DNA of 64,000 nt from Spirosoma sordidisoli. GTDB taxonomy: Bacteria; Bacteroidota; Bacteroidia; Cytophagales; Spirosomataceae. Below, piece after piece: positions 1-6,385 of this stretch. The position numbers and the translations under genes are program-made. The stretch spans positions 310,001-374,000 of the forward strand of contig NZ_SBLB01000001.1 of NCBI RefSeq assembly GCF_004138325.1, read 5' to 3'. The notes beneath the pieces are model-generated. The model was not told the origin of the DNA and made no database searches. It worked only from the letters and a program-made list of their open reading frames with translations. How positions within the stretch are numbered: the first letter of the stretch is position 1; each line of letters starts with the position of its first letter.

Positions 1-1156
1 ATCGGAGAGTGAAGGCAAGGCACAGTTGGCCGGTATAGACTTAGATCAGCTAAGGGATGAAATTACGGCTCTGGGCTTTTTCTACGAACAGGACCGGCAA
101 CTCAGCGAGCAGGCAACGGCTGAAAAAATAAACCACCTCGAGGAGTGGAAAGAAACCGGCATCAAGACTGCGGCTGAGATGTTGGAGGCTGACCGGCAGA
201 TTGCGGCCATCAAAAAAGCCCGGGAGGAAGAAGCCGCTAAAGACAAAAAGCGACTTGATAAAGAGGTAGCGGATAACGCGATAAGTCAATCCAAGCGCAA
301 AACCGATAAGGAAATAGCGAATGATGAAAAGGTAGCTACGAAGCGGAAGCAGTTAACCGACTTTGCTTTACAGCTAACACAGGTAGTGGGCGACGGCCTT
401 TTTGATGCAGAAAAGCAGCGTACCCAAAACAAGATTACGGCCCTTGAAAAACAAAAGGAGGCCGAGTTGCAGGCGGTTGGGGGCAACGAATCGGCGAAGG
501 CTGCTATCGAAAGGAAGTACGATGAGCAGCGGAAAAGGCTGATGCGTCAGCAGGATATACAAACCCGTCAGAAAGCTATTTTTGATATAATCCTGGCAGC
601 GGCCGTAAACATTGCCAAAAATCCGGCCCTCGCGCTGTTTACGGGCGGGCTTGCTCTGGCTCAGATTGCTATTGTCCAAAGCCAACCGCTCCCAGCTTAC
701 AAAGACGGCCGTGGGGCTGGTGACACGTACGAAGGCCCAGCGCTGGCCGGTGAAGCCGGGAAAGAGCTACTGGTACGCGACAACAAGGCGTCGTTGATTG
801 ATAAACCCTCTATTCTAAACGTCAAAAAGGGCGACATTATCTATCCCAATCACATCACAGAGCGGCTTTTACGGGGTGAGTACCGGGAAGGCAGCCAAAT
901 CATGGAACGTAGCCGTGTGGCAGGCCAAACGGTTGCGCAACTGTCGCAGGGTCGCGATGCGTACCAGGCGAAACTAATCGCATCAGCGTTCCATGCTGGC
1001 CCCACGGCCGGAGCCATCGGTAAAGCCGTAGGGGATGCTATAGCCAAGCACCCCAAATTTCACCTCACGTTCGACCGGAACGGGTTCAATGTGAGCCAGC
1101 ATGACGCCAACACCCGAATTATTCAACAGCGCAACAAACACCAGTTGGGCAAGTGA
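1..1156 (+). CDS. Phage tail tape-measure protein, C-terminal part (5' end outside window)
   Basis: The frame is open from base 2 to the TGA at 1154-1156, so the start lies outside the window; a TTG at 26 is only an internal codon. The first two thirds are charged, Lys/Glu/Ala-rich and probably coiled coil. A hydrophobic Ala/Ile/Leu stretch follows (about bases 570-680), then a glycine-rich segment with GPALAGEAGKELLV and a section ending KKGDIIYPNH. This layout is typical of the C-terminal end of tape-measure proteins in Bacteroidota phages, which set tail length and sit inside the tail tube. It is the only plus-strand structural gene here; the head genes run the other way. The family call rests on motif resemblance, without a search. 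Confidence 0.7.
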   Translation, partial: SESEGKAQLAGIDLDQLRDEITALGFFYEQDRQLSEQATAEKINHLEEWKETGIKTAAEMLEADRQIAAIKKAREEEAAKDKKRLDKEVADNAISQSKRKTDKEIANDEKVATKRKQLTDFALQLTQVVGDGLFDAEKQRTQNKITALEKQKEAELQAVGGNESAKAAIERKYDEQRKRLMRQQDIQTRQKAIFDIILAAAVNIAKNPALALFTGGLALAQIAIVQSQPLPAYKDGRGAGDTYEGPALAGEAGKELLVRDNKASLIDKPSILNVKKGDIIYPNHITERLLRGEYREGSQIMERSRVAGQTVAQLSQGRDAYQAKLIASAFHAGPTAGAIGKAVGDAIAKHPKFHLTFDRNGFNVSQHDANTRIIQQRNKHQLGK

Positions 1157-1162
1157 GGCTGC

Positions 1163-1206
1163 CTAATAATTACCTCACAAACTTCTTAATGTGAGGTAAT
1201 TATTAG
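1163..1206. terminator. 17-bp inverted repeat between convergent genes
   Basis: Bases 1163-1179 are a perfect inverted repeat of 1190-1206, with a 10-base loop. The hairpin follows the tape-measure stop at 1156 and includes the last codons and stop of the opposing lipoprotein gene (stop at 1186-1188). It can act as a terminator in both directions. The stem is AT-rich and there is no long T run on either side. Confidence 0.7.
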
Positions 1207-1779
1207 CTTCCAAGAATCATACCGCCCATCTTCAAAAACGTTCTCTACACGAAAGTGGGCGGTATCTTTTCTATATTCCTTTCCAGTTCTTAAGGCTGTA
1301 GATAAACCAGCTGGCATTGGCTCCCCTATCAGATTAAACGTTTTACGGGCTGCACTTTCATACTTTGACAAGGCAGTAGACTTGCTACTCATATTGGGTA
1401 TATTCACTTTTAACTTCAAAGTTTCAATGTGCCCTTCCGCTGGCGACTCCAAATATAAGGCCAGGTTATTGAGTATGCCACCTATACCTGGTGTACCAAA
1501 TTCGTAAAAGTCTGATGCCGCTATCCAGCCAAAGCCTTCATCAAAACGCCACCGGCGTAAAGCACCAATACCCACAGCGCTCAGTTTCTGTCGGCAGTCA
1601 TCTACGTTATTAAAGAGATCAATTTTGCGAGGTGGCGGCTCTGGAGCGGCTTCAATCTGAGAGAGAAGCGTAGAATCTTCAGCAGAATAACTCTTTGGCC
1701 GCTCGACTGTTGTCTGAGTTGGAGACGAGCAAGAAACGACGGTGCTTGAAGCTAAAATAGCCAAAATGAGCCTTAACAT
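1186..1779 (-). CDS. Predicted lipoprotein of unknown function (phage cargo gene)
   Basis: 197 residues. The N-terminus has a short hydrophobic core (LRLILAILASSTVV) followed by SC|SS, a plausible lipobox with Cys17, so a lipid-anchored envelope protein is expected. The rest is soluble and mixed, with a Pro-rich linker near residues 45-52. No family is recognised. It lies against the end of the tail gene, points the opposite way and stands alone, which fits a lysogenic-conversion ('moron') gene expressed from its own promoter. The last six codons form one arm of the shared hairpin at 1163-1206. Function unknown. Confidence 0.6.
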   Translation of the reverse strand: MLRLILAILASSTVVSCSSPTQTTVERPKSYSAEDSTLLSQIEAAPEPPPRKIDLFNNVDDCRQKLSAVGIGALRRWRFDEGFGWIAASDFYEFGTPGIGGILNNLALYLESPAEGHIETLKLKVNIPNMSSKSTALSKYESAARKTFNLIGEPMPAGLSTALRTGKEYRKDTAHFRVENVFEDGRYDSWKLIITSH

Positions 1780-1966
1780 GATGTGGAATATTAATGATGT
1801 GTATTAAGTGTACGAATTTAAGCCGACGGTTAGCGATATGCCTACATCGGTTTGAGGGTGCTAACCTAATGCCCAAAAGCCAAAAAAGTACCTCTACAAA
1901 TCAAATAAGTATATCATTACCTTTATGTATTATCGCCAATAGTGATTATTAAACGCTTTAGACAGT

Positions 1967-2191
1967 ATGGGCAAATACATAAGTACAGAGGAGTTCTTAA
2001 GTAACGTAACCCTTCAGCTTGAGTTGCTGTACAAGATTGATAGCATATTAGAAAACCACATAGATAACCTGGATAGCCCTCCGACTAGATTGATTAATGA
2101 GTATAATAAATATTATGAGAATGGCGATATAACGAAAGAAGAGTACCAAGCGGCTATAGATATTTGGCTCGATCATTATCCACGACGTTAA
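1967..2191 (+). CDS. Hypothetical small protein
   Basis: 74 residues, acidic and predicted helical, starting MGKYISTEEFLSNV and ending WLDHYPRR. It lies in the most AT-rich part of the prophage (about 1780-2330), between the lipoprotein gene and the XRE regulator. No family is recognised. The sequence TACCTTTA at 1918-1925 differs by one base from the Bacteroidota -7 element and sits at a plausible distance. The composition differs from neighbouring phage genes and may mean separate acquisition. Confidence 0.5.
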   Translation: MGKYISTEEFLSNVTLQLELLYKIDSILENHIDNLDSPPTRLINEYNKYYENGDITKEEYQAAIDIWLDHYPRR

Positions 2192-2239
2192 AGCAGCCTT
2201 GACTGTAGAAGCAAGGAAAATACCTTTAACACAAGCAAA

Positions 2240-2302
2240 TGACCGTTTAGTCATTTGACCATGTGACCCAAACCGGGCGGGCGGTCAAAACCTGTATATT
2301 TG
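2240..2302 (+). promoter_or_regulatory. Predicted promoter and repeat-rich operator of the XRE gene
   Basis: TATATTTG at 2295-2302 matches the Bacteroidota -7 element TAnnTTTG and lies 22 bases before the regulator ATG at 2325. Upstream are three TGACC copies (2240-2244, 2256-2260, 2264-2268) and one inverted GGTCA (2283-2287), which could be binding sites for the regulator or an antagonist. No clear -33 TTTG is visible. Confidence 0.5.
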
Positions 2303-2324
2303 TCACACACAATCAACCAGAGGT

Positions 2325-2531
2325 ATGTCAGACATAACAGAGCAGGTAGGGGCACTTATTCGTGAGGCTCGAAAAGCGAAAGGATTAAGCCAAGAAGAAT
2401 TGGCGAAGCTGATGGGGGTTACCAAGGCCGCAATCAGTGGATACGAAACGGGTAAACAGAACCTCACCGTAGGAACACTTTATAAAGTGTCTATTGCTTT
2501 AAACTTGCCGCTAAAAATCAGTTTAGGTTGA
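2325..2531 (+). CDS. XRE-family helix-turn-helix regulator
   Basis: 68 residues, almost entirely a Cro/CI-type HTH_3 domain: LIREARKAKGLSQEELAKL forms the first helices, then VTKAAISGYETGK gives the recognition helix. There is no C-terminal oligomerisation or protease domain, so it resembles a Cro-like or minimal repressor. It lies between two predicted promoter/operator regions (2240-2302 and 2541-2575), as expected for a phage lysogeny switch, and the next gene encodes an S24-fold protein without its own HTH. Repression of the promoter at 2568 is an inference from the palindrome there. Confidence 0.85.
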   Translation: MSDITEQVGALIREARKAKGLSQEELAKLMGVTKAAISGYETGKQNLTVGTLYKVSIALNLPLKISLG

Positions 2532-2540
2532 AATATATTT

Positions 2541-2575
2541 TTTGCCCTCTATGTATAGATATATCTGTACTTTTG
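2541..2575 (+). promoter_or_regulatory. Predicted promoter overlapping an 18-bp palindrome
   Basis: TACTTTTG at 2568-2575 fits the -7 element TAnnTTTG; TTTG at 2541-2544 could be the -33 element, though the 23-base spacing is slightly long. GTATAGATATATCTGTAC at 2553-2570 is a near-perfect palindrome (one mismatched pair) with AGATATATCT as core, placed in the spacer where a repressor would block polymerase. The leader to the next ATG (2738) is about 155 bases. Confidence 0.55.
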
Positions 2576-2737
2576 CGTACCTTTGATTTGTCAATGAGGG
2601 ACGAAAACAGCGACACAGTACCCTAACCCGGTTGCCTCGCTCAACGGTAGAACCCGAAACGACAAAAAAATACCCCCAACGCTATAAATCTTGCCGGATC
2701 GAGCGAAGGGGGCGAGTAAACCAAACCTATCAGATTT

Positions 2738-3193
2738 ATGTCTACGGAACAAAAGTACGTGGGTAAGGGCAATAATGCCCCTTCTATTCCACAAACGGCC
2801 CCCAGCGCGGCCCAATGGCCCAAACCGACCTGGCACGCGCTTTATCTGGCTCAACTGGTAGCCGATGGCTCATTGAGCGAAGACGACCGCAACTGGTCTG
2901 AAATCATCCCCATTCCCGACGAAAGTATGCAGGCGGGCGGGCCGTTAAACTTTGGCGGCTCGGTCGTATCGCTCATGCTTGACCCCACCGAGTATCACAG
3001 TACTACGGGCGTTGTTCTCATTCAACTACGGGCCACCCCCGCCACCTACATTATTGGCCGGGTGCGTTCAGCCAACAAGGTAGGCATGGTTGTCAGCCGC
3101 GACAATCCGGCATGGCCTACCCGCGCTATTCGCTACAGCGAAGTCGTCAACATGTACAAGGCTCTTATCGTAACCAACGCCCCCGTACTGTGA
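2738..3193 (+). CDS. S24/LexA-fold phage protein without DNA-binding domain
   Basis: 151 residues. The C-terminal 100 residues follow the S24 (LexA/CI/UmuD) pattern: IPDESMQAGG near residue 65 resembles the nucleophile motif with Ser, then a strand VVLIQLRA, then YIIGRV, then VVSRDNPAWPTRAI and a final MYKALIV strand. In LexA the segment matching IIGRV carries the catalytic lysine; here a glycine is in that place by eye alignment, so self-cleavage is doubtful. There is no HTH. The TGA stop overlaps the ATG of the Rha gene (TGATG at 3191-3195), so the two are translationally coupled. It could modulate the XRE regulator, but that is inference. Confidence 0.55.
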   Translation: MSTEQKYVGKGNNAPSIPQTAPSAAQWPKPTWHALYLAQLVADGSLSEDDRNWSEIIPIPDESMQAGGPLNFGGSVVSLMLDPTEYHSTTGVVLIQLRATPATYIIGRVRSANKVGMVVSRDNPAWPTRAIRYSEVVNMYKALIVTNAPVL

Positions 3194-3948
3194 TGAATGA
3201 GCTAATTCGTATCACTGCCAACGAGCAAGGTTCGTTGGCAGTCGAGAGCCTGGATTTTGCGGCTGGCTTGGCAATTCAGCATAAGAACTTACTCGAAACG
3301 ATTCGCACCCATCAGGAGGCTATCGAGAAGGACTTTGGAATAATCGCGTTTGAAACGCGAAAAGTCGAAGGGCGGGGCCGACCTGAAACGGTCGCCCTGC
3401 TGACCGAAGACCAAGCCCTGTTTGTGGGGACGCTGAGCCGTAACTCAAAGCGTGTTGTCGAGTTCAAGGCTGTTTTGATCAAATCGTTTGCAGAGGCTCG
3501 TAAGCAATATGAGCCTACCCCGGCCCCCGCCCTGAGTAATGAGCAGTTGATTCTACAACTCATGGCCGGGCAACAGGAAATCTTAAGCCAGTTGCGGGCC
3601 GACGTGGAGGCTATCAAGGCCGGGCAGTCACATCACCCCCCTACATCGCGCCGAATAGCCAAACAGCTACCCTTGCCGGGAATGCCCCCCGCCCGGCCTC
3701 AGCCTACGGCCTCCCTGCGGTCGATTATTCACCAACACGTCATCGAATACGCTGGCATCTGGAACACGACCACACAGGAAACTTATACCTACCTGTACCG
3801 GCGACTCTATGACGTATACGGTGTCAATAGCTACCGGCTGCAACGAGTAGGCAACGAGTCTATACTTGACGCCCTCGAACGGTACGGCCACTTAGACCGA
3901 TTGTACGCGCTGTTAAAGGCTGAATTGATCATACCCGACGACCTGTAA
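3193..3948 (+). CDS. Rha-family phage regulatory protein
   Basis: 251 residues from the ATG coupled to the preceding stop. Residues 1 to about 100 match the phage Rha family: SLDFAAGLAIQHKNLLETI, then GRPETVALLTEDQALF, then NSKRVVEFKAVLIKSFAEAR. After a Pro-rich linker (about 145-170) the C-terminal section (IIHQHVIEYAG, then YLYRRLYDVYGV) resembles the antirepressor ORF6C-type C-terminal domain. Rha proteins interfere with growth of phage in some integration-factor-deficient hosts and are thought to be regulators. An upstream in-frame ATG at 3112 was rejected because it lies inside the S24-like gene. Confidence 0.8.
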   Translation: MNELIRITANEQGSLAVESLDFAAGLAIQHKNLLETIRTHQEAIEKDFGIIAFETRKVEGRGRPETVALLTEDQALFVGTLSRNSKRVVEFKAVLIKSFAEARKQYEPTPAPALSNEQLILQLMAGQQEILSQLRADVEAIKAGQSHHPPTSRRIAKQLPLPGMPPARPQPTASLRSIIHQHVIEYAGIWNTTTQETYTYLYRRLYDVYGVNSYRLQRVGNESILDALERYGHLDRLYALLKAELIIPDDL

Positions 3949-3969
3949 TTGAAATCCCCCTTTCTATAT

Positions 3970-4152
3970 ATGGCAAACCAACCTAAGTTACCTCATTACG
4001 TGGCTACGCTGGCCCTGCTCAACCGGCAATTAGCCGACTGGCAAAACCTGCTCGCTCAACTCCAAGAGTCCGACGCCCCCGCTGAGCAATGCGAGTACGC
4101 CCGCCGACAGATAGAGCGATTCAAAGCGGACCTAAAAGCCTTCGATAACTGA
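3970..4152 (+). CDS. Hypothetical small helical phage protein
   Basis: 60 residues starting MANQPKLPHYVATL; the remainder is one amphipathic, probably coiled-coil helix (LNRQLADWQNLLAQLQ and ARRQIERFKADLKAF). It lies 21 bases after the Rha gene. Its TGA overlaps the ATG of the next short frame (TGATG at 4150-4154), showing an operon with coupled translation. No family recognised. Confidence 0.55.
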   Translation: MANQPKLPHYVATLALLNRQLADWQNLLAQLQESDAPAEQCEYARRQIERFKADLKAFDN

Positions 4153-4241
4153 TGGCAAACCAACGGAATCAGGGCGGCTCGACAACCGCCCTGATTAAAC
4201 AGATTCGGCGGCTACCTCACTGCTTAGGAATCAACTTATGA
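4152..4241 (+). pseudogene. Short coupled frame, probably the 5' stump of a phage gene cut by the TnpB element
   Basis: A 29-codon frame starts at the coupled ATG (MANQRNQGGSTTALIKQIRR) with the same MANQ start as the previous gene, and ends at a TGA that overlaps the tnpB start codon. After the element an open plus-strand tail (about 5362-5406, KKAKAEKGVRHFHQ then stop) might be its 3' remnant. A perfect 11-bp hairpin lies inside (4167-4177 with 4186-4196). The alternative is that the hairpin belongs to the element's left end and the frame is accidental. Confidence 0.35.
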
Positions 4242-5329
4242 TATACGTTAGAACATACAGGTATAAACTTAAGCCCACCAAGGCCCAAGAGCTGCAATTT
4301 GAACAGTGGGTTGGAGCTTGCCGATTCGTCTATAACCTGTGCTTGGAATACCGTCAAGTTATGTGGCGATTCCACAAGCTATCTGTCTCAAAATCTGATT
4401 TAAAGAAAGAGATTGCCCAAATCGCCAAAGAAACACCGTGGTTACGAGCAATGAAGGCCCAGACAATACAGGCCGCGATTGATCGACTCGACAATGCTTT
4501 CATTAATTTTTACAAAGGCAAAAAGGGCTATCCCAAGTTCGCTAAGAAAGGGCGGTTTGCGTCTTTTGAGTATTGGCAAAACGTTCGGATTACACACGAA
4601 TCCTCTTTGATTAAGCTTCCTAAGATTGGCTTTGTTAAGATGTTTTACAGCCGACCATGCCACGGAGTCATTAAGCAAGCCCAGATAAAGAAGTTTGTGG
4701 ACGGATGGTACGTAACCGTAGTGGTAGAGGAAGAAATTGCCCCCCTCCCTCGAATTGAAAAAACAGTCGGCCTCGACTTAGGGCTAAAATCACTAATAAC
4801 AAGCTCAGATGGACTAAAAATCAGCAACCCCAGACACCTGCACAAAAAAGAAAAGAAGCTTATTCGCTTACAGCGCAATGTGACCCGTAAAAAAAGGGGT
4901 AGCTGCAACCGAAAAAAGGCGGTACGCAAATTGGCATCTCAGTATCTGAAAGTAGCAAATGCACGAAAAGATTATCAGCAGAAGTTGACAACTCAATTAA
5001 TTCGCGATAACCAAACGATAGTAGTTGAGGAGTTAAATGTAGTCGACTTGCTGAAAAATAATCATTTGGCGAAGTCGATTGGCGATGCGGGATGGGGCGA
5101 ATTAGTGGCAATGCTAGAGTACAAGGCTAAGTGGTATGGCCGGAACCTGTACAAAGTTCCGGCGCATTACACCTCAAAAACATGCTCGTCTTGCGGCTTC
5201 ATCAACCAAAGCCTAACGCTGGACATTAGACAGTGGCAATGTCCCTTATGCTTTACAGAGCATGACCGTGATATAAACGCGGCAATCAATATAAAAAACA
5301 GGGCGGAGGGACACTCCGTGTCAGCTTAA
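4238..5329 (+). CDS. tnpB: TnpB, RNA-guided nuclease of an IS200/IS605-group element
   Basis: 363 residues, normal for the family. The N-terminal OrfB helix-turn-helix region starts MIYVRTYRYKLKPTKAQ. The split RuvC nuclease has all three acidic motifs: Asp180 in VGLDLGLKSL, Glu264 in IVVEELNV and Asp345 in HDRDINAAINI. A zinc ribbon has Cys316/Cys319 (TCSSCG) and Cys335/Cys338 (WQCPLC). All key residues are intact, so the enzyme is probably active. TnpB proteins cut DNA next to a transposon-adjacent motif using an RNA made from the element's right end, which keeps the element at its site. The ATG overlaps the stop of a preceding short frame. Confidence 0.93.
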   Translation: MIYVRTYRYKLKPTKAQELQFEQWVGACRFVYNLCLEYRQVMWRFHKLSVSKSDLKKEIAQIAKETPWLRAMKAQTIQAAIDRLDNAFINFYKGKKGYPKFAKKGRFASFEYWQNVRITHESSLIKLPKIGFVKMFYSRPCHGVIKQAQIKKFVDGWYVTVVVEEEIAPLPRIEKTVGLDLGLKSLITSSDGLKISNPRHLHKKEKKLIRLQRNVTRKKRGSCNRKKAVRKLASQYLKVANARKDYQQKLTTQLIRDNQTIVVEELNVVDLLKNNHLAKSIGDAGWGELVAMLEYKAKWYGRNLYKVPAHYTSKTCSSCGFINQSLTLDIRQWQCPLCFTEHDRDINAAINIKNRAEGHSVSA

Positions 5330-5364
5330 GAGATATACAACCTCATTAGAGGGGGTAGCTTAAG
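5285..5364 (+). ncRNA. Candidate omega RNA scaffold at the tnpB 3' end
   Basis: Known omega RNAs span the end of tnpB and the right end of the element, followed directly by the guide. Two small hairpins are visible: GACAC-TCC-GTGTC at 5310-5322, inside the last tnpB codons, and CCTC-ATTA-GAGG at 5341-5352. The repeat AGCTTAAG brackets the second. If the element ends at about 5364, the guide would be the bases after it, in the phage sequence. Ends are estimates. Confidence 0.4.
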
Positions 5365-5399
5365 AAGGCCAAGGCTGAAAAGGGAGTCAGACACTTCCA

Positions 5400-5939
5400 T
5401 CAGTAACATAGGTCATGCCAATGGACAATGCATTCCATCCGGAAGGCAGCGAAAGGGTGAGTTTGATAGCGTTCTTCGAGTCCCGACACGTCAAAGCCGG
5501 GATAGATTGCGGCCGGGCCGCTCACAGTCTGGTCTTTCGACCCCGAAACGGCCAGCACGCAGTACAATTCCCGCAGCTGCTGACGTACGTTCAGTTTGGC
5601 CAGCTCCAGGCTGTTGATGCTGGCCTTTTTGTAGTTGAGCCAGACGATAACCGACAGGGTGCGCGTGATCAGTTCACCGTCGTACTTCTCGTCATCGTGG
5701 GCGTACAGGCACGAAAACGCCGGTAGCGTGTCGTTCGGGTAGGCGCGGTAGTACTCGCTGGTTTGGCCCCGGCGAATCCAGGGCTCCAGTTTGCCTTTTA
5801 CCGTTTGCGGTTTGACGCGGCCGAGCGAGTTACTCCCCAGCCAGCTGATGGTGGTGGCGAGTTGGTCCTGTATGGTTTGCAGCACCTCGTCGAGCGCAAC
5901 GTTTGATTCGGGCAGGGTAGCCGGTGGCTTCAGGTTCAT
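5400..5939 (-). CDS. Phage head-tail or tail-completion protein, unknown family
   Basis: 179 residues; last gene of the leftward head/connector module. The N-terminus is helical (LDEVLQTIQDQLATTISWLG); the body is mixed with several strands (RTLSVIVWLNYK). It begins four bases inside the end of the upstream gene (5936-5939, ATGA-type overlap), so translation is coupled. Size and position after capsid and neck-like genes suit a tail-terminator or connector protein, but no motif proves it. The TnpB element lies just beyond its stop, so any downstream tail genes have been separated. Confidence 0.6.
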   Translation of the reverse strand: MNLKPPATLPESNVALDEVLQTIQDQLATTISWLGSNSLGRVKPQTVKGKLEPWIRRGQTSEYYRAYPNDTLPAFSCLYAHDDEKYDGELITRTLSVIVWLNYKKASINSLELAKLNVRQQLRELYCVLAVSGSKDQTVSGPAAIYPGFDVSGLEERYQTHPFAAFRMECIVHWHDLCY

Positions 5940-6385
5940 CGGATGAGCAGTTGTAGTTTATGAATGATCTGGGGGCGAAAGAAAGCCACCAGCCGAGCGG
6001 TTGATTCAGTCGTCAGGCCCACAATACGATCGCTATACTTGGCCATCAGTTCGGCCGTTTTTGGGTCCGTGGCATCGATCAGAAACGAGTCGGCGAACAC
6101 CTGCGTATAGATCGAGCCGTAGAAATCGCCTTTGTCCTTCAGGGTCACCCGGTCGCTGGGCTGCCCTTTTGCGTCTTTCAGGGTTACGGTTACGTCGGTA
6201 TAGTCAGGCGTAATCGGCCGGCCATCGTCGAGCAGGCCCGCGTGCAGCTGCTCACGGTTGAGGTCGGCAATGAACTCCTCGTTCTCTTCCACCACCTCCC
6301 GAATAGCCTGGTAGATGGTTTCGACCGTCAGACGGCGAAAGGGAGCCACGAAGGCCGTACGCAGATCGAGGGTTCGGTTTGCCAT
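5936..6385 (-). CDS. Phage structural protein, probably head-tail connector or neck
   Basis: 149 residues starting MANRTLDLRTAFVAPF. It is helical at the N-terminus (ETIYQAIREVVEENEEFI), with a central section of short strands (YTDVTVTLKD) and a terminal helix. Its start overlaps the stop of the upstream gene (TAATG at 6383-6387), and its end overlaps the next start, so it is tightly embedded in the head module. The function is inferred only from position and size. Confidence 0.55.
   Translation of the reverse strand: MANRTLDLRTAFVAPFRRLTVETIYQAIREVVEENEEFIADLNREQLHAGLLDDGRPITPDYTDVTVTLKDAKGQPSDRVTLKDKGDFYGSIYTQVFADSFLIDATDPKTAELMAKYSDRIVGLTTESTARLVAFFRPQIIHKLQLLIR

Larger units (their letters stand above)
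4238..5364 (+). mobile_element. IS200/IS605-group element with tnpB only (IS1341-type)
   Basis: The element carries only tnpB; no HUH transposase TnpA gene is present. The exact ends cannot be set. IS605-group elements lack terminal inverted repeats and make no target duplication, and use end hairpins instead. Candidate end structures are the hairpin at 4167-4196 on the left, and CCTC-ATTA-GAGG at 5341-5352 on the right. The octamer AGCTTAAG occurs twice near the right end (5323-5330, 5357-5364). The element sits between the prophage regulatory operon and the leftward head module. Confidence 0.6.

Noticed and set aside
2630..2690. tRNA-like D-loop sequence (GCTCAACGGTAGA)
   Set aside because: No T-arm or acceptor stem can be formed; it is only a chance match in the leader of the S24-like gene.
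3112..3192. Longer start for the Rha gene
   Set aside because: It would overlap the S24-like gene by 81 bases, and the TGATG at 3191-3195 gives a better coupled start.
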